Source of the DNA: Caldichromatium japonicum
GTDB lineage: Bacteria > Pseudomonadota > Gammaproteobacteria > Chromatiales > Chromatiaceae
Direction of reading: 5' to 3'
Assembly (NCBI RefSeq): GCF_011290485.1
Contig: NZ_CP048029.1
Coordinates: forward strand, 930,001-994,000
DNA: 64,000 nucleotides
Shown one piece after another: positions 1 through 8,481 of this stretch (the stretch's first letter is position 1; the number at the start of each line of letters is the position of its first letter). Both the position numbers and the translations under genes were made by a program. Below the pieces are notes generated by a model. The model was not told where the DNA came from. It did no database searches and worked only from the letters and a program-made list of their open reading frames with translations.

Positions 1-193
1 GCGGTGAGGTCGCCATGATCGAGGCGTTGTGCTTCGATGGCAAGATTCTTGGTGCGACCGTTTCGCGTACTGCGGACGCTGGTTCGTCGCCGTTCAGGTT
101 GAAGTGGCCGATGCTGCGTTCTATCGCAGGCGCATGAAACGACTGGTGTTGACCTGGGCGTTGAGGCGGCGGCCAGGCTTTCCAATGGCGAGT
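1..193. repeat. Inverted repeat arm, partner at 824-1016
   Basis: Bases 1-193 read nearly identically to the reverse complement of 824-1016, with one difference seen (an R/Q codon change). Both arms carry the same TnpB segment with the same one-base frameshift, so they derive from one already damaged copy. The left arm may extend beyond the window. Confidence 0.85.
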
Positions 194-418
194 CCGTCCG
201 GTAACGGCGGCGCTGTGACAGAGAGGGTCTCTGCTGTAGTCGGGAAAGTCACGCCTGTCAGAGACGAATGCGCTCCGCATTCGGGGCAGGAAGAGCACAG
301 TGCGCCTGTTTGCGCACTTTACTTGAGAGCAGAGGATCAGTTTGCTCTGGCTGGCGTTTTGGTGCTAAGACCCCTAAGACCCGCCGATGTAACGCAACCC
401 GGTCAAGCTGACCTAAGC
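1..418 (+). pseudogene. TnpB remnant, 3' part (IS200/IS605/IS607-type)
   Basis: This is a broken TnpB (RNA-guided nuclease of IS200/IS605/IS607 elements). Reading from base 5, the frame gives EALCFDGKILGATVSRTAD, the typical TnpB beta-strand segment. One base is then lost and the reading moves to another frame (RWFVAVQVEVADAAFYRRR). At about 185-193 the catalytic RuvC middle is missing, and the sequence jumps to the usual C-terminal tail (SPSGNGGAVTE, VVGKVTPVRDEC). The junction lies on a short shared string (ATGGCGAGT), so a microhomology deletion is likely. The 5' part lies outside the window. It is certainly not functional. The family call is strong from the motifs. Confidence 0.8.
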
Positions 419-545
419 TAGGATCCTCTGGGCAAGCGCCGCCCGCAACCAGCTTGAAACTCCTGAAGCAGACGTTCATACAGCTGGGCATCGCTGAGCG
501 CATACAGGTCATCGATTGCAAAAAAGCCGCAATTATCGACGACCC

Positions 546-1373
546 GTCAGACGTTCAAATCCTCAATCACCACCCCTTGGTTTTCGCGGCAGAGCCGGGT
601 CGTGAGCTTATGTGTGAAGTCCGCTCGGACATTGGCAATGCGTGCGTGCAGCCTTGCCAACATCGCAGAGGATTTCCTTCGATTCTTCAAGATCGGAAGC
701 CTCGTGCCTTTTGCCAGTCTGGCACTTGGCGCAAACCCAGCCCCGACCTTGGCCGCCTCAACCTTGCAAGAAAGGCGTCTGCCTCGAATCCTGAGACAAC
801 GAAGCGCAGAGGAGATTCAACAGACTCGCCATTGGAAAGCCTGGCTGCCGCCTCAACGCCCAGGTCAACACCAGTCGTTTCATGCGCCTGCGATAGAACG
901 CAGCATCGGCCACTTCAACCTGAACGGCGACGAACCAGCGTCCGCAGTACGCGAAACGGTCGCACCAAGAATCTTGCCATCGAAGCACAACGCCTCGATC
1001 ATGGCGACCTCACCGCTCTTGGGCAGGCAAATGGTCTTGTCCGAGACGCGGAACTTGTCGTTAGCAACATAGAAGCTATCGTGGCACCGGCCTTTCTTCT
1101 TGAACTGAAGCGCGTGAGCCTTCTTTCCGGCCTTGATATCGGCAAAGAATCGATCCCAGGCCTTGGCAAGATCGGCAAACGGTTGGGCATGGGCATCAAT
1201 CCGCGTTGGCTCTGATACCTTACTGCGCAAGCCAATCAACTCGCGGATTTGTGCCTCGCGACTGTTCGCGCCACCAGGATCAAACCCCCTTCGCGCTCCC
1301 AGCGTTGCAAGGTCTTGACCAAGACGCCAAGCCGCTTCGCCGCCTTGCCTGTGCCCATCATCGCGCTTTCCAT
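546..1373 (-). pseudogene. IS607-type remnant: recombinase start plus degenerate TnpB
   Basis: Reading on the minus strand from ATG 1373, the first codons give GTGKAAKRLGVLVKTLQRWE, the MerR-like helix-turn-helix that opens IS607-family serine recombinases (TnpA). The catalytic recombinase domain is absent. The reading then passes, in another frame, into TnpB: AWDRFFADIKAGKKAHA, then VSRTAD, a frameshift, then GVDLGVEAAARLSNGES (the RuvC-I aspartate region), KNRRKSSAMLARLHARIAN and VVIEDLNV, where a stop follows at about 546. The zinc finger and last RuvC motifs are gone. An internal deletion therefore fused tnpA and tnpB ends, and several frameshifts followed. It lies directly downstream of the V-ATPase D gene. 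Confidence 0.8.
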
Positions 1374-1456
1374 GTGGAAAATTATCCACTATCACGCACA
1401 GCTTGTAATACTAGGGTTGGCTCCCGAAAGGGATCGGCCTTGCCGCGCCTCCGCCC

Positions 1457-2095
1457 TCAATCTGCGCTGGCGGCCTTGCGGTCGCGGCTGCGCAAGAGTC
1501 GGACCTGAAAGAGCGTGTTGCGCTCCTCTTCCTCAAGCGCCGATTGGATATAACGGATAGTGCGATGATAGCGGGGTATGATGTTGTATTTCAGGGCATT
1601 GACCCGCTTTTGTGCTTTGCGCTGTTCTTCAAGCAGGCGATAGAGCGCGATCTCGACCTCTGAGAGCTGCGCCAGCATGACCGTGGCCTCGGCGAGCCGT
1701 TCCCGCGCGGTATCAAAGCTAACGTCGCTCCCCAGGAGCCCCACTGGTTTGAGCGGTAAACGGTGACTGGTCACCGCTGGATATTCTACCCCCAGGGCGC
1801 GTCGTGGCAGGATCTCGATCGCGATGGCTGGCTCGATGCCGAGCGCAGCCTGACGCAGGGTGCGGTTGCCCAAGCGCAGATGGGCGATCGCCAGAGAGCG
1901 GTATGCCTCGGCAAGCAATTGCTCGCACTCGGTGCGCAAACGCCGGTATTCGCCGATCCGCTCATAGACCAGCCGGGTCAGAAGCTCGCGCTTGCGCTCC
2001 AGGAGATCATGGCCGTCCTCGAGGAACCGAGCCTGTTTCTTGAGACGGATGAGGGTGTTTTTGGTCGGTGGGACCTTGATCAGCGGCTGGGCCAT
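1457..2095 (-). CDS. ntpD: V-type ATP synthase subunit D
   Basis: Subunit D is the central-stalk shaft of V/A-type rotary ATPases; it turns inside the A3B3 head and links it to the membrane ring. The 212-residue product starts MAQPLIKVPPTKNTL and has the long N- and C-terminal helices expected of the family (TLIRLKKQARFLEDGHDLLERKR at the start, ALKYNIIPRYHRTIRYIQSAL near the end). An earlier in-frame ATG at 2119 exists, but MAQP matches the family start better. The gene overlaps the 3' end of the cysteine-cluster gene by 16 bases. In complete operons genes for I and K normally follow; here only transposon debris does. Confidence 0.93.
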   Translation of the reverse strand: MAQPLIKVPPTKNTLIRLKKQARFLEDGHDLLERKRELLTRLVYERIGEYRRLRTECEQLLAEAYRSLAIAHLRLGNRTLRQAALGIEPAIAIEILPRRALGVEYPAVTSHRLPLKPVGLLGSDVSFDTARERLAEATVMLAQLSEVEIALYRLLEEQRKAQKRVNALKYNIIPRYHRTIRYIQSALEEEERNTLFQVRLLRSRDRKAASAD

Positions 2096-2367
2096 GGTGT
2101 GTTTCGCTCGGCAAGACACTCAGGTCCGCCCATCGCAAAGGCGCGACAGACCTCGGGGCGTTGTTCATAGATGCGACAAAGCAGACAATCGCGGTCGAGC
2201 GCCGCGCACCAGCCGTCGTCCAATCGCCTCATGACGCGCATCCCCCAGGGATTGTGAGTCATCAGATGTGGCGGGATGCCGGTCTCGGTCGGGCAGATGA
2301 CCTCGAGCCGGCAGCAGAGTGCGGCGCATGACTCACAGGTGACGGATGTATCCAGGGCTGCGGTCAT
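2080..2367 (-). CDS. YkgJ-type cysteine cluster protein (CxxCxxxCC)
   Basis: This 95-residue protein has the motif CESCAALCCR at its N-terminus and further cysteines in CLLCRIYEQRPEVCR, the signature of the YkgJ/UPF0153 family, thought to bind zinc or an Fe-S cluster. Its function is unknown; a role in maturation or oxygen protection has been suggested for relatives. It lies two bases downstream of the V-ATPase B gene and overlaps the D gene, so it is translated as part of this operon. Position alone suggests a role connected with the ATPase; nothing in the sequence proves it. Confidence 0.85.
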   Translation of the reverse strand: MTAALDTSVTCESCAALCCRLEVICPTETGIPPHLMTHNPWGMRVMRRLDDGWCAALDRDCLLCRIYEQRPEVCRAFAMGGPECLAERNTPWPSR

Positions 2368-2369
2368 GC

Positions 2370-3746
2370 CTACTGCCCCTTGTAATACTTGGCGAGATCG
2401 TCTTCCTTGACGCGGGTGAGCATGTCGCGCGGGAAGATGCTCATCAGCTCCCAGGCCAGATCCAGGGTCCCCTCGATCGATCGTTCTTCGTCCTCGCCCT
2501 GGCTGACGAAGCGCTGATCAAAGGCGTCGGCAAACTCTAGATACAAGCGATCGCGTTCCGAGAGTTCATCGGCGCCGATGATCGAGGCCAGGTTGCGCGT
2601 TTCTTGGGCGCGGGCATAGAGGGCATAGAGCTGAGCGGCGGTGCGCGGATGGTCCTCACGGGTGAAGTCCTGGCCGATGCCGTCCTTCATCAGACGCGAG
2701 AGGCTAGGGAGCACATTGACCGGCGGATAGATCCCCTGATTATGGAGCTCGCGCGAGAGCACGATCTGGCCCTCGGTGATATAGCCGGTCAGATCTGGGA
2801 TGGGGTGGGTGATGTCGTCTGAGGGCATGGAGACCACGGGCATCATGGTGATCGAGCCGTGGCGTTCGTGGATGCGTCCGCAGCGCTCGTAGATCTCGGC
2901 TAGATCCGAATAGAGATACCCCGGATAGCCCTTGCGTGCCGGTACATCGCCCTTGGCGGTGGAGACCTCGCGCAAGGCCTCGGCATAGTTGGTCATGTCA
3001 GTGAGGATCACCAAGACATGGCGATCCAGGTCATAGGCCAGGTATTCGGCGGCAGTGAGCGCGGTGCGCGGCAGGATCAGACGCTCGACCGGCGGGTCAT
3101 CCGCCAGGTTGACGAACATCACCACATTACGCAGGACGCCAGAGTCGGCGAACTCATCGCGGAAGAACTTGGCATCTGCATAAGAGACGCCGAGAGCCGC
3201 AAAGACGATGGAGAAGCTCGCCGATTCGTCGATTAGCTTGGCCTGACGCACGATCTGCGCTGCTAGCCGGTTGTGGGGAAGACCCGAGCCAGAAAAGATA
3301 GGGAGCTTTTGACCGCGCACCAGCGAGTTCAATCCGTCGATGGTCGAGATCCCGGTCTGGATGAACTCACGCGGATAGGTGCGCGCTGCTGGGTTGATCG
3401 CCGAGCCGCTGACCGGGCGGCGCAGGGTTGAGCAGATCGGGGGGCGCCCGTCGCGTGGCACCCCGAGCCCGTTGAACTCGCGCCCCAGGATCTCAGGGGA
3501 GAGCGCCAACTCCACCGGCTCATCCAAAAACCTGACCCAGGTATGCTCCAGATCCAGGTCGTCCGTACCCTCAAAGACCAGGATCAAGACCTCCTGGTCG
3601 GAGGCACGAATCACTTGGCCGCTGCGCACACGCCCCTTGTGATCCTTGATCTGGACACGGTCGCTGAAGGCGATACCTGGAACATCGCGGACCACCAAAA
3701 GCCCCCCGCGGGCTTCGGTGGCCGTTCGGTATTCCTTGATGCTCAT
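2370..3746 (-). CDS. ntpB: V-type ATP synthase subunit B
   Basis: This is the non-catalytic nucleotide-binding subunit of the V1/A1 head. The 458-residue length is standard. Visible marks are the N-terminal barrel ([18 protein letters not shown]), [21 protein letters not shown], the degenerate P-loop [15 protein letters not shown] and the segment [15 protein letters not shown]. The catalytic A subunit gene, normally directly upstream, is absent; yhbY is there instead. The gene is the first of three tightly packed genes (B, cysteine-cluster protein, D). Either the remaining subunits are encoded elsewhere or the complex is no longer made. Confidence 0.95.
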   Translation of the reverse strand: MSIKEYRTATEARGGLLVVRDVPGIAFSDRVQIKDHKGRVRSGQVIRASDQEVLILVFEGTDDLDLEHTWVRFLDEPVELALSPEILGREFNGLGVPRDGRPPICSTLRRPVSGSAINPAARTYPREFIQTGISTIDGLNSLVRGQKLPIFSGSGLPHNRLAAQIVRQAKLIDESASFSIVFAALGVSYADAKFFRDEFADSGVLRNVVMFVNLADDPPVERLILPRTALTAAEYLAYDLDRHVLVILTDMTNYAEALREVSTAKGDVPARKGYPGYLYSDLAEIYERCGRIHERHGSITMMPVVSMPSDDITHPIPDLTGYITEGQIVLSRELHNQGIYPPVNVLPSLSRLMKDGIGQDFTREDHPRTAAQLYALYARAQETRNLASIIGADELSERDRLYLEFADAFDQRFVSQGEDEERSIEGTLDLAWELMSIFPRDMLTRVKEDDLAKYYKGQ

Positions 3747-3765
3747 GGATCTTGCTTCGGATTGG

Positions 3766-4068
3766 TTAGGCCAGAGGGGTCAGCGGGTCGCGCTTGTGCG
3801 GATTGTAGCGATAAAAGGCAGCGATGTGCCCGATGCGCTGGATCAATTCCGATCCCGTTTTCTGGCAGATATGATCAATCACTGCCAAGCGGTCCTCAGT
3901 TTCCAGGGCGCCGAGACGGATCTTGATCAACTCGTGGTCGTCGAGCGCCCGCTCGATCTCAGCAAGCACCGCCTCGGTCAGGCCCCGCTGACCGATGAGC
4001 ACGACCGGTTTGAGATGATGGGCCCGCTGTTTGAGCCAGCGACGCTGTTTGGGGGAGATCGGTATCAT
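3766..4068 (-). CDS. yhbY: Ribosome assembly RNA-binding protein YhbY
   Basis: This is a 100-residue CRS1-YhbY (CRM) domain protein that binds pre-50S ribosomal particles. The family pattern is clear: [24 protein letters not shown] start, then the [20 protein letters not shown] loop and helix, and a final [12 protein letters not shown]. It is on the minus strand, 19 bases upstream of the V-ATPase B gene, so the two may share a transcript. YhbY usually sits next to ftsH/rlmE or greA, so this placement beside ATPase genes probably reflects a rearrangement. Confidence 0.93.
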   Translation of the reverse strand: MIPISPKQRRWLKQRAHHLKPVVLIGQRGLTEAVLAEIERALDDHELIKIRLGALETEDRLAVIDHICQKTGSELIQRIGHIAAFYRYNPHKRDPLTPLA

Positions 4069-4163
4069 AAAGGCGGATTGGATTGGATTATATTGGACTG
4101 AGCATCATCCATCCTAGCGCGGATTGGCTGCGCTGTGAGCCCATTGGTTCATCGGACTGTGAC

Positions 4164-4199
4164 TGATATAGTTTTAAACTTTGATATAGTCTCAAACTT
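4164..4199 (+). repeat. Two tandem 18-bp repeats upstream of aroA
   Basis: TGATATAGTTTTAAACTT (4164-4181) is followed at once by TGATATAGTCTCAAACTT (4182-4199), differing at two positions. Each unit holds a small dyad around AGTTT/AAACT. The block is AT-rich in GC-rich surroundings and ends 26 bases before the aroA start. It could be a pair of operator sites or promoter elements; this is inference. Confidence 0.6.
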
Positions 4200-4225
4200 T
4201 ATCGCCAAGTCAGCGAGGATGGACC

Positions 4226-5560
4226 TTGTCCGCACGCCCCGACCATCGTTTTTTCGTCGCCCCCGGCGGATCGTTGCGCGGATACCTGCGCGTGCCGGGC
4301 GATAAATCGATCTCGCATCGCGCCATCATGCTTGCCTCGCTCGCCGAAGGCCAGACCCAGATCAGCGGTTTTCTCGAAGGTGCGGATTCGCTGGCGACCT
4401 TGGCTGCCTTTCGCGCGATGGGGGTGCCCATCGAGGGCCCTAAAGACGGCGAGGTGATTGTCGAAGGGGTAGGGATGCAGGGGCTGCAAGCACCGTCCGG
4501 CCCGCTTGACATGGGCAATTCTGGGACGGCGATGCGCCTGCTTGCAGGGCTCCTTGCCGGTCAGCGTTTTCCCGCGACCCTGATCGGCGATGAATCCCTG
4601 AGCCGCCGCCCGATGCGCCGGGTCGTGGAACCCTTGACCCAGATGGGCGCCTGCATCCAGGCCAGCCCGTCCGGCACCGCGCCTTTGTTGATCGAACCCA
4701 CGGATGCACTACACGGCATCGAGTATCGGCTCCCCATGGCCAGCGCTCAGGTCAAATCCTGCCTGATGTTGGCTGGACTCTATGCCCAGGGTGAGACCTG
4801 CATCCACGAACCCGAGCCGACCCGCGATCATACCGAACGCATGCTGACCGCCTTCGGCTATCCCGTGCGCCGGCAGGGACTCAAGGTCTGTCTGACCGGC
4901 GGTGGGCGCCTGCGCAGTTGTCGGCTCCAGATCCCTACCGATATCTCGTCGGCAGCCTTTTTCTTGGTCGGGGCCAGCATTGCCCCTGGCTCAGACCTAT
5001 TGCTCGAAGAGGTGGGGATCAATCCAACGCGTGTGGGTGTGATCAATCTACTGCGCGCTATGGGTGCTGATATCGAACTCTTGGACCGCCGGATGGCAGG
5101 CGGCGAGCCGGTCGCCGATATCCGGGTCAAGGCAGCGCCGCTGCACGGGATCGAGATCCCCGCCCATCAGGTGCCATTGGCCATCGATGAGTTCCCAGCG
5201 CTGTTCATTGCCGCCGCTTGTGCCCAAGGCGAAACGGTCTTGAGGGGGGCGGCTGAACTGCGGGTCAAGGAGAGCGACCGCATCCAGGTCATGGCCGATG
5301 GGTTGAACCGCCTGGGTATCAAAGCCGAGTCCCTGGCCGATGGCATCCGCATCCAAGGCGGTCAGTTTGGTTCGGCGACCGCAGACCAGGCCATCGATGC
5401 CCATGGCGACCATCGTATCGCCATGTCATTCGCCATCGCCGCCCTTCGCGCCCAGGGTCCGATCGAGATCCGCGACTGCGCCAATGTCGAGACCTCCTTC
5501 CCGGGCTTCGCCCAACTTGCCGCGCGCGCGGGTCTGGGGATCGAGGAGCAACGTCAGTGA
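4226..5560 (+). CDS. aroA: 3-phosphoshikimate 1-carboxyvinyltransferase (EPSP synthase)
   Basis: This enzyme joins PEP to shikimate-3-phosphate in aromatic amino acid synthesis. Family motifs are present: GDKSISHRA near the N-terminus, GNSGTAMRLLAG, RPMRRV, DEFPALFIAAA, RVKESDRI and GDHRIAMSFA near the C-terminus. The 444-residue length is normal. The start is a TTG at 4226 with a good ribosome-binding site (AGCGAGGA) seven bases before it; the nearby ATG at 4219 is out of frame. It opens the aroA-cmk-rpsA-ihfB block and overlaps cmk by four bases. Confidence 0.96.
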   Translation: MSARPDHRFFVAPGGSLRGYLRVPGDKSISHRAIMLASLAEGQTQISGFLEGADSLATLAAFRAMGVPIEGPKDGEVIVEGVGMQGLQAPSGPLDMGNSGTAMRLLAGLLAGQRFPATLIGDESLSRRPMRRVVEPLTQMGACIQASPSGTAPLLIEPTDALHGIEYRLPMASAQVKSCLMLAGLYAQGETCIHEPEPTRDHTERMLTAFGYPVRRQGLKVCLTGGGRLRSCRLQIPTDISSAAFFLVGASIAPGSDLLLEEVGINPTRVGVINLLRAMGADIELLDRRMAGGEPVADIRVKAAPLHGIEIPAHQVPLAIDEFPALFIAAACAQGETVLRGAAELRVKESDRIQVMADGLNRLGIKAESLADGIRIQGGQFGSATADQAIDAHGDHRIAMSFAIAALRAQGPIEIRDCANVETSFPGFAQLAARAGLGIEEQRQ

Positions 5561-6228
5561 TCCCCGTCATCACCATCGATGGGCCCTCGGGAACCGGCAA
5601 GGGCAGCCTCATGCAACTGTTGGCCCAGCGTCTTGGCTGGCATGCGCTGGACAGCGGGGCCCTATATCGGGCCTTGGCCTGGGCCGCACTCCGCCGGGGT
5701 GTGGATCTAGCTGACGCGCCGGCGCTGGCCGAGTTGACCAGGGACCTGCTGCTCGCGTTCCGCGATGGGCGCGTTTGGTTGGATGGCGAGGACATCAGCG
5801 ATGCCATCCGCACTGAAGAGGTAGGGATGGCGGCCTCCAGGGTCGCCGCCCATCCTCAAGTAAGGGCCGCCTTGCTCGATTGGCAACGCGCCTGGGCGCG
5901 CCCGCCGGGGTTGGTCGCTGACGGGCGTGATATGGGCACGGTGGTCTTTCCCGAGGCCCAGTTGAAGATCTTTCTTGATGCAGACCCCAAGGTGCGGGCC
6001 GAGCGGCGCTATAGACAGTTGAAGGAAAAAGGGTTGAGTGCTAGTCTCCGTCAGCTTATCCTGGACATCCAGGCGCGGGATGCGCGCGATCGCACCCGTT
6101 CGAGCGCACCCCTGTGTCCAGCGCAGGATGCGATCGTCATCGATTCCAGCCAGATGTCCATCCCCGAGGTGTTCGAGCGCGTCCTGGCCGAGGTTAGGCG
6201 CGTCCTTCCGGATACGCTCGGCCAATGA
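5557..6228 (+). CDS. cmk: Cytidylate kinase
   Basis: It phosphorylates CMP and dCMP with ATP. The P-loop IDGPSGTGKG is at the very N-terminus, followed by SGALYRALAW, the substrate-binding segment DGRDMGTVVFP, and the lid LDADPKVRAERRYRQL. The length of 223 residues is standard. The start is GTG, overlapping the aroA stop as GTGA, so translation is probably coupled. The aroA-cmk-rpsA order is conserved in gammaproteobacteria. Confidence 0.96.
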   Translation: MIPVITIDGPSGTGKGSLMQLLAQRLGWHALDSGALYRALAWAALRRGVDLADAPALAELTRDLLLAFRDGRVWLDGEDISDAIRTEEVGMAASRVAAHPQVRAALLDWQRAWARPPGLVADGRDMGTVVFPEAQLKIFLDADPKVRAERRYRQLKEKGLSASLRQLILDIQARDARDRTRSSAPLCPAQDAIVIDSSQMSIPEVFERVLAEVRRVLPDTLGQ

Positions 6229-6272
6229 AACGCAGGTTGCAGCGACCCGCGTTTCGCTAGTCGATCAAGGTC

Positions 6273-6297
6273 GGGTCGGCGGGGAAGACGCCGACCC
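6273..6297 (+). promoter_or_regulatory. Hairpin in the cmk-rpsA gap
   Basis: GGGTCGGCG (6273-6281) pairs perfectly with CGCCGACCC (6289-6297) around a 7-base loop. Only three T follow, so it is a weak terminator candidate. It lies 75 bases before the rpsA start and could be an attenuator or part of the structured leader through which S1 controls its own translation in Enterobacteria. Confidence 0.55.
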
Positions 6298-6371
6298 TTT
6301 CGTTCAACCAACAACCCTCGTCACGGATGGGGCGGGTCAAGCGCGCCATTCTTGTAGGATACCAGGATCTC

Positions 6372-8054
6372 ATGACCGAAAGCTTCGCCGAACTCTTTGA
6401 ACAAAGCCTCAACACCACCCAGCTCCAACCGGGTGCGATCGTCATCGGCACCGTGGTGGACATCACACCAGATGCCGTCCTCATCAACGCTGGACTCAAG
6501 TCCGAGGGCATCATCCCCCGCAATCAATTCATCGGCCCGGACGGCGAGCTGGAGGTCGCGGTTGGCGACCAGGTCGAAGTGGCCCTCGATGCTGTCGAGG
6601 ACGGCTTCGGCTTTACCCGCCTCTCGCGGGAAAAGGCCAAGCGTTCCAAGGCCTGGGACGATCTGGAGCGCGCCTATGAGAAGGGTGAGACCGTCAAGGG
6701 CGTGATCACGGGCAAGGTCAAAGGCGGCTTTACTGTTGACCTCGGGACGGTGCGCGCCTTTCTACCTGGCTCCCTGGTCGATGTGCGCCCCGTGCGTGAT
6801 ACGACCTATCTTGAAGGCAAAGAGCACGAGTTCAAGGTCATCAAACTCGACCGCAAGCGCAATAATGTCGTGGTCTCGCGCCGCGCCGTGGTTGAGGCCG
6901 AATACAGCGCCGAGCGCGAGCAGCTTCTGAAGAACCTTGATGAAGGCATGGAGGTGCGGGGGGTGGTCAAGAACCTCACCGACTACGGTGCCTTCCTCGA
7001 TCTGGGCGGCATCGACGGTCTGTTGCACATCACCGACATGGCCTGGCGCCGCGTCAAACATCCCTCGGAGGTCATCCAGATCGGCGACGAGATCACGGTC
7101 AAGGTCTTGAAGTTCGACCGCGAGCGCCAGCGTGTCTCCCTGGGCCTGAAGCAGATGGGCGAGGACCCCTGGGTCAATATCGCCCGTCGCTATCCCGAGG
7201 GAACCAGGGTCTTCGGTAAGGTCACCAACATCGCCGACTATGGCTGCTTCGTCGAGATTGAGGAGGGCGTCGAGGGCCTGGTCCATGTCTCCGAGATGGA
7301 TTGGACCAACAAGAACGTCCATCCGAGCAAGGTGGTCAATCTCGGCGATGAGGTCGAGGTCATGGTGCTCGACATCGACGAGGAGCGCCGCCGCATCTCG
7401 CTGGGCATCAAACAATGCCTGCCCAATCCCTGGGAGGAGTTCGCGGCTACCCACAAGAAGGGCGATCATGTCTCGGGCAAGATCAAATCGATCACCGATT
7501 TTGGCATCTTCATCGGCCTGGATGGCGGCATCGATGGCTTGGTCCATCTCTCCGATATCTCCTGGGACGAGCCTGGCGAGCAGGCCCTGCGCCGCTTCAA
7601 GAAGGGCGATGAGGTCGAGGCGGTGGTCCTTTCGGTCGATCCCGAACGTGAGCGGATCTCCCTGGGGATCAAGCAGCTCGACAAGGACCCTTTCTCGAGC
7701 TTCGTCGCCCTGCATGAAAAGGGCAGTGTGGTCAAAGGTGTGGTCAGCGAGGTCGATGCCAAGGGCGCGACCGTGACCCTGGCCGATGGCGTCGAGGGTT
7801 ATCTGCGCGCCTCCGAGATCTCGCGCGACCGGGTGGAGGATGCCCGGGCTGTGCTCAAGGTCGGCGAAGAGATCGAGGCCAAGTTCATGGGGGTCGACCG
7901 CAAGAACCGCACCATCACCCTGTCGATGAAGGCCAAGGATGTGGATGACGAGCAGAGCGCGATCAAGGGCTATGCGCGCGATGCTGCCGCTGCCACCGCC
8001 ACCCTTGGCGACATCCTCAAGGAACAGATGGAAGAGGCCCAGCGCGGCGCCTAA
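6372..8054 (+). CDS. rpsA: 30S ribosomal protein S1
   Basis: S1 binds mRNA leaders on the 30S subunit. The 560-residue product has the six S1 domains expected, roughly residues 20-90, 105-170, 190-260, 277-347, 364-434 and 450-520. The recurring pattern GxVxxxxDYGxFVxxxxGxxGLxHxS is seen well in domain 3 ([13 protein letters not shown]) and domain 4 ([13 protein letters not shown]). The start [13 protein letters not shown] at 6372 has an AGGA ribosome-binding site; an upstream ATG at 6327 would add a non-family extension. It is followed by ihfB, as is usual. Confidence 0.97.
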   Translation: MTESFAELFEQSLNTTQLQPGAIVIGTVVDITPDAVLINAGLKSEGIIPRNQFIGPDGELEVAVGDQVEVALDAVEDGFGFTRLSREKAKRSKAWDDLERAYEKGETVKGVITGKVKGGFTVDLGTVRAFLPGSLVDVRPVRDTTYLEGKEHEFKVIKLDRKRNNVVVSRRAVVEAEYSAEREQLLKNLDEGMEVRGVVKNLTDYGAFLDLGGIDGLLHITDMAWRRVKHPSEVIQIGDEITVKVLKFDRERQRVSLGLKQMGEDPWVNIARRYPEGTRVFGKVTNIADYGCFVEIEEGVEGLVHVSEMDWTNKNVHPSKVVNLGDEVEVMVLDIDEERRRISLGIKQCLPNPWEEFAATHKKGDHVSGKIKSITDFGIFIGLDGGIDGLVHLSDISWDEPGEQALRRFKKGDEVEAVVLSVDPERERISLGIKQLDKDPFSSFVALHEKGSVVKGVVSEVDAKGATVTLADGVEGYLRASEISRDRVEDARAVLKVGEEIEAKFMGVDRKNRTITLSMKAKDVDDEQSAIKGYARDAAAATATLGDILKEQMEEAQRGA

Positions 8055-8090
8055 TCCCTGTTGCCAAGGCCCTTGTCTCTGGGACCCATA

Positions 8091-8125
8091 ATCGGGGGCC
8101 ATCCGGCTCCCGATCAGAATCGGGA
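8091..8125 (+). promoter_or_regulatory. Two mutually exclusive hairpins before ihfB
   Basis: Three arms lie in the rpsA-ihfB gap. ATCGGGGGCC (8091-8100) can pair with GGCTCCCGAT (8105-8114), with one G-U pair and a 4-base loop. The same middle arm, TCCCGAT (8108-8114), can instead pair with ATCGGGA (8119-8125) over a CAGA loop. The second hairpin covers the only Shine-Dalgarno-like GGGA, eight bases before the ihfB ATG. The pairing is seen directly; a switching role is inferred. Confidence 0.55.
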
Positions 8126-8133
8126 TGGTTGCC

Positions 8134-8481
8134 ATGACCAAGTCGGAGTTGATCAATATCCTCGCCGCCGAACAGGACCAGCTTTCGCATAAGGACATCG
8201 AGGAGGCGGTCAAGAAGATCCTCGAATGTATGACCTTAGCCTTGGCTGCGGGCGAGCGGATCGAGATCCGTGGATTTGGCAGTTTTTCCTTGCACTATCG
8301 CCCGCCGCGCACCGGGCGCAACCCCAAGACAGGTGAGGCCGTAGCCCTTCCTGCTAAATATATCCCCCATTTCAAGCCCGGCAAGGAGCTGCGCGAGCGC
8401 GTCTATCAGGCATTTCTCAATGCCCAATATGGTGAGGCCACGCCTGAAACGCTCAAAGAATGTCGGCTTTCAGTTAATTGA
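8134..8481 (+). CDS. ihfB: Integration host factor subunit beta
   Basis: IHF bends DNA as an alpha/beta heterodimer in recombination, replication and transcription. The product (115 residues from MTKSELIN) shows the HU/IHF fold: the N-terminal helices, [20 protein letters not shown] forming the DNA-binding arm with its key proline, and [11 protein letters not shown] at the end. A C-terminal tail of about 20 residues after the core is longer than in E. coli (94 residues). An ATG at 8125 is also possible. Its 3' end overlaps the convergent phoR by 12 bases. Confidence 0.95.
   Translation: MTKSELINILAAEQDQLSHKDIEEAVKKILECMTLALAAGERIEIRGFGSFSLHYRPPRTGRNPKTGEAVALPAKYIPHFKPGKELRERVYQAFLNAQYGEATPETLKECRLSVN

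Noticed and set aside
454..1215. A 253-residue plus-strand open frame near the left end
   Set aside because: It runs antisense to recognisable TnpB segments and has no protein-like features of its own.
6762..8213. A 483-residue open frame on the minus strand inside rpsA
   Set aside because: It is antisense to the S1 repeats, its composition (rich in Asp, Leu, His) mirrors the repeats, and it has no family resemblance.
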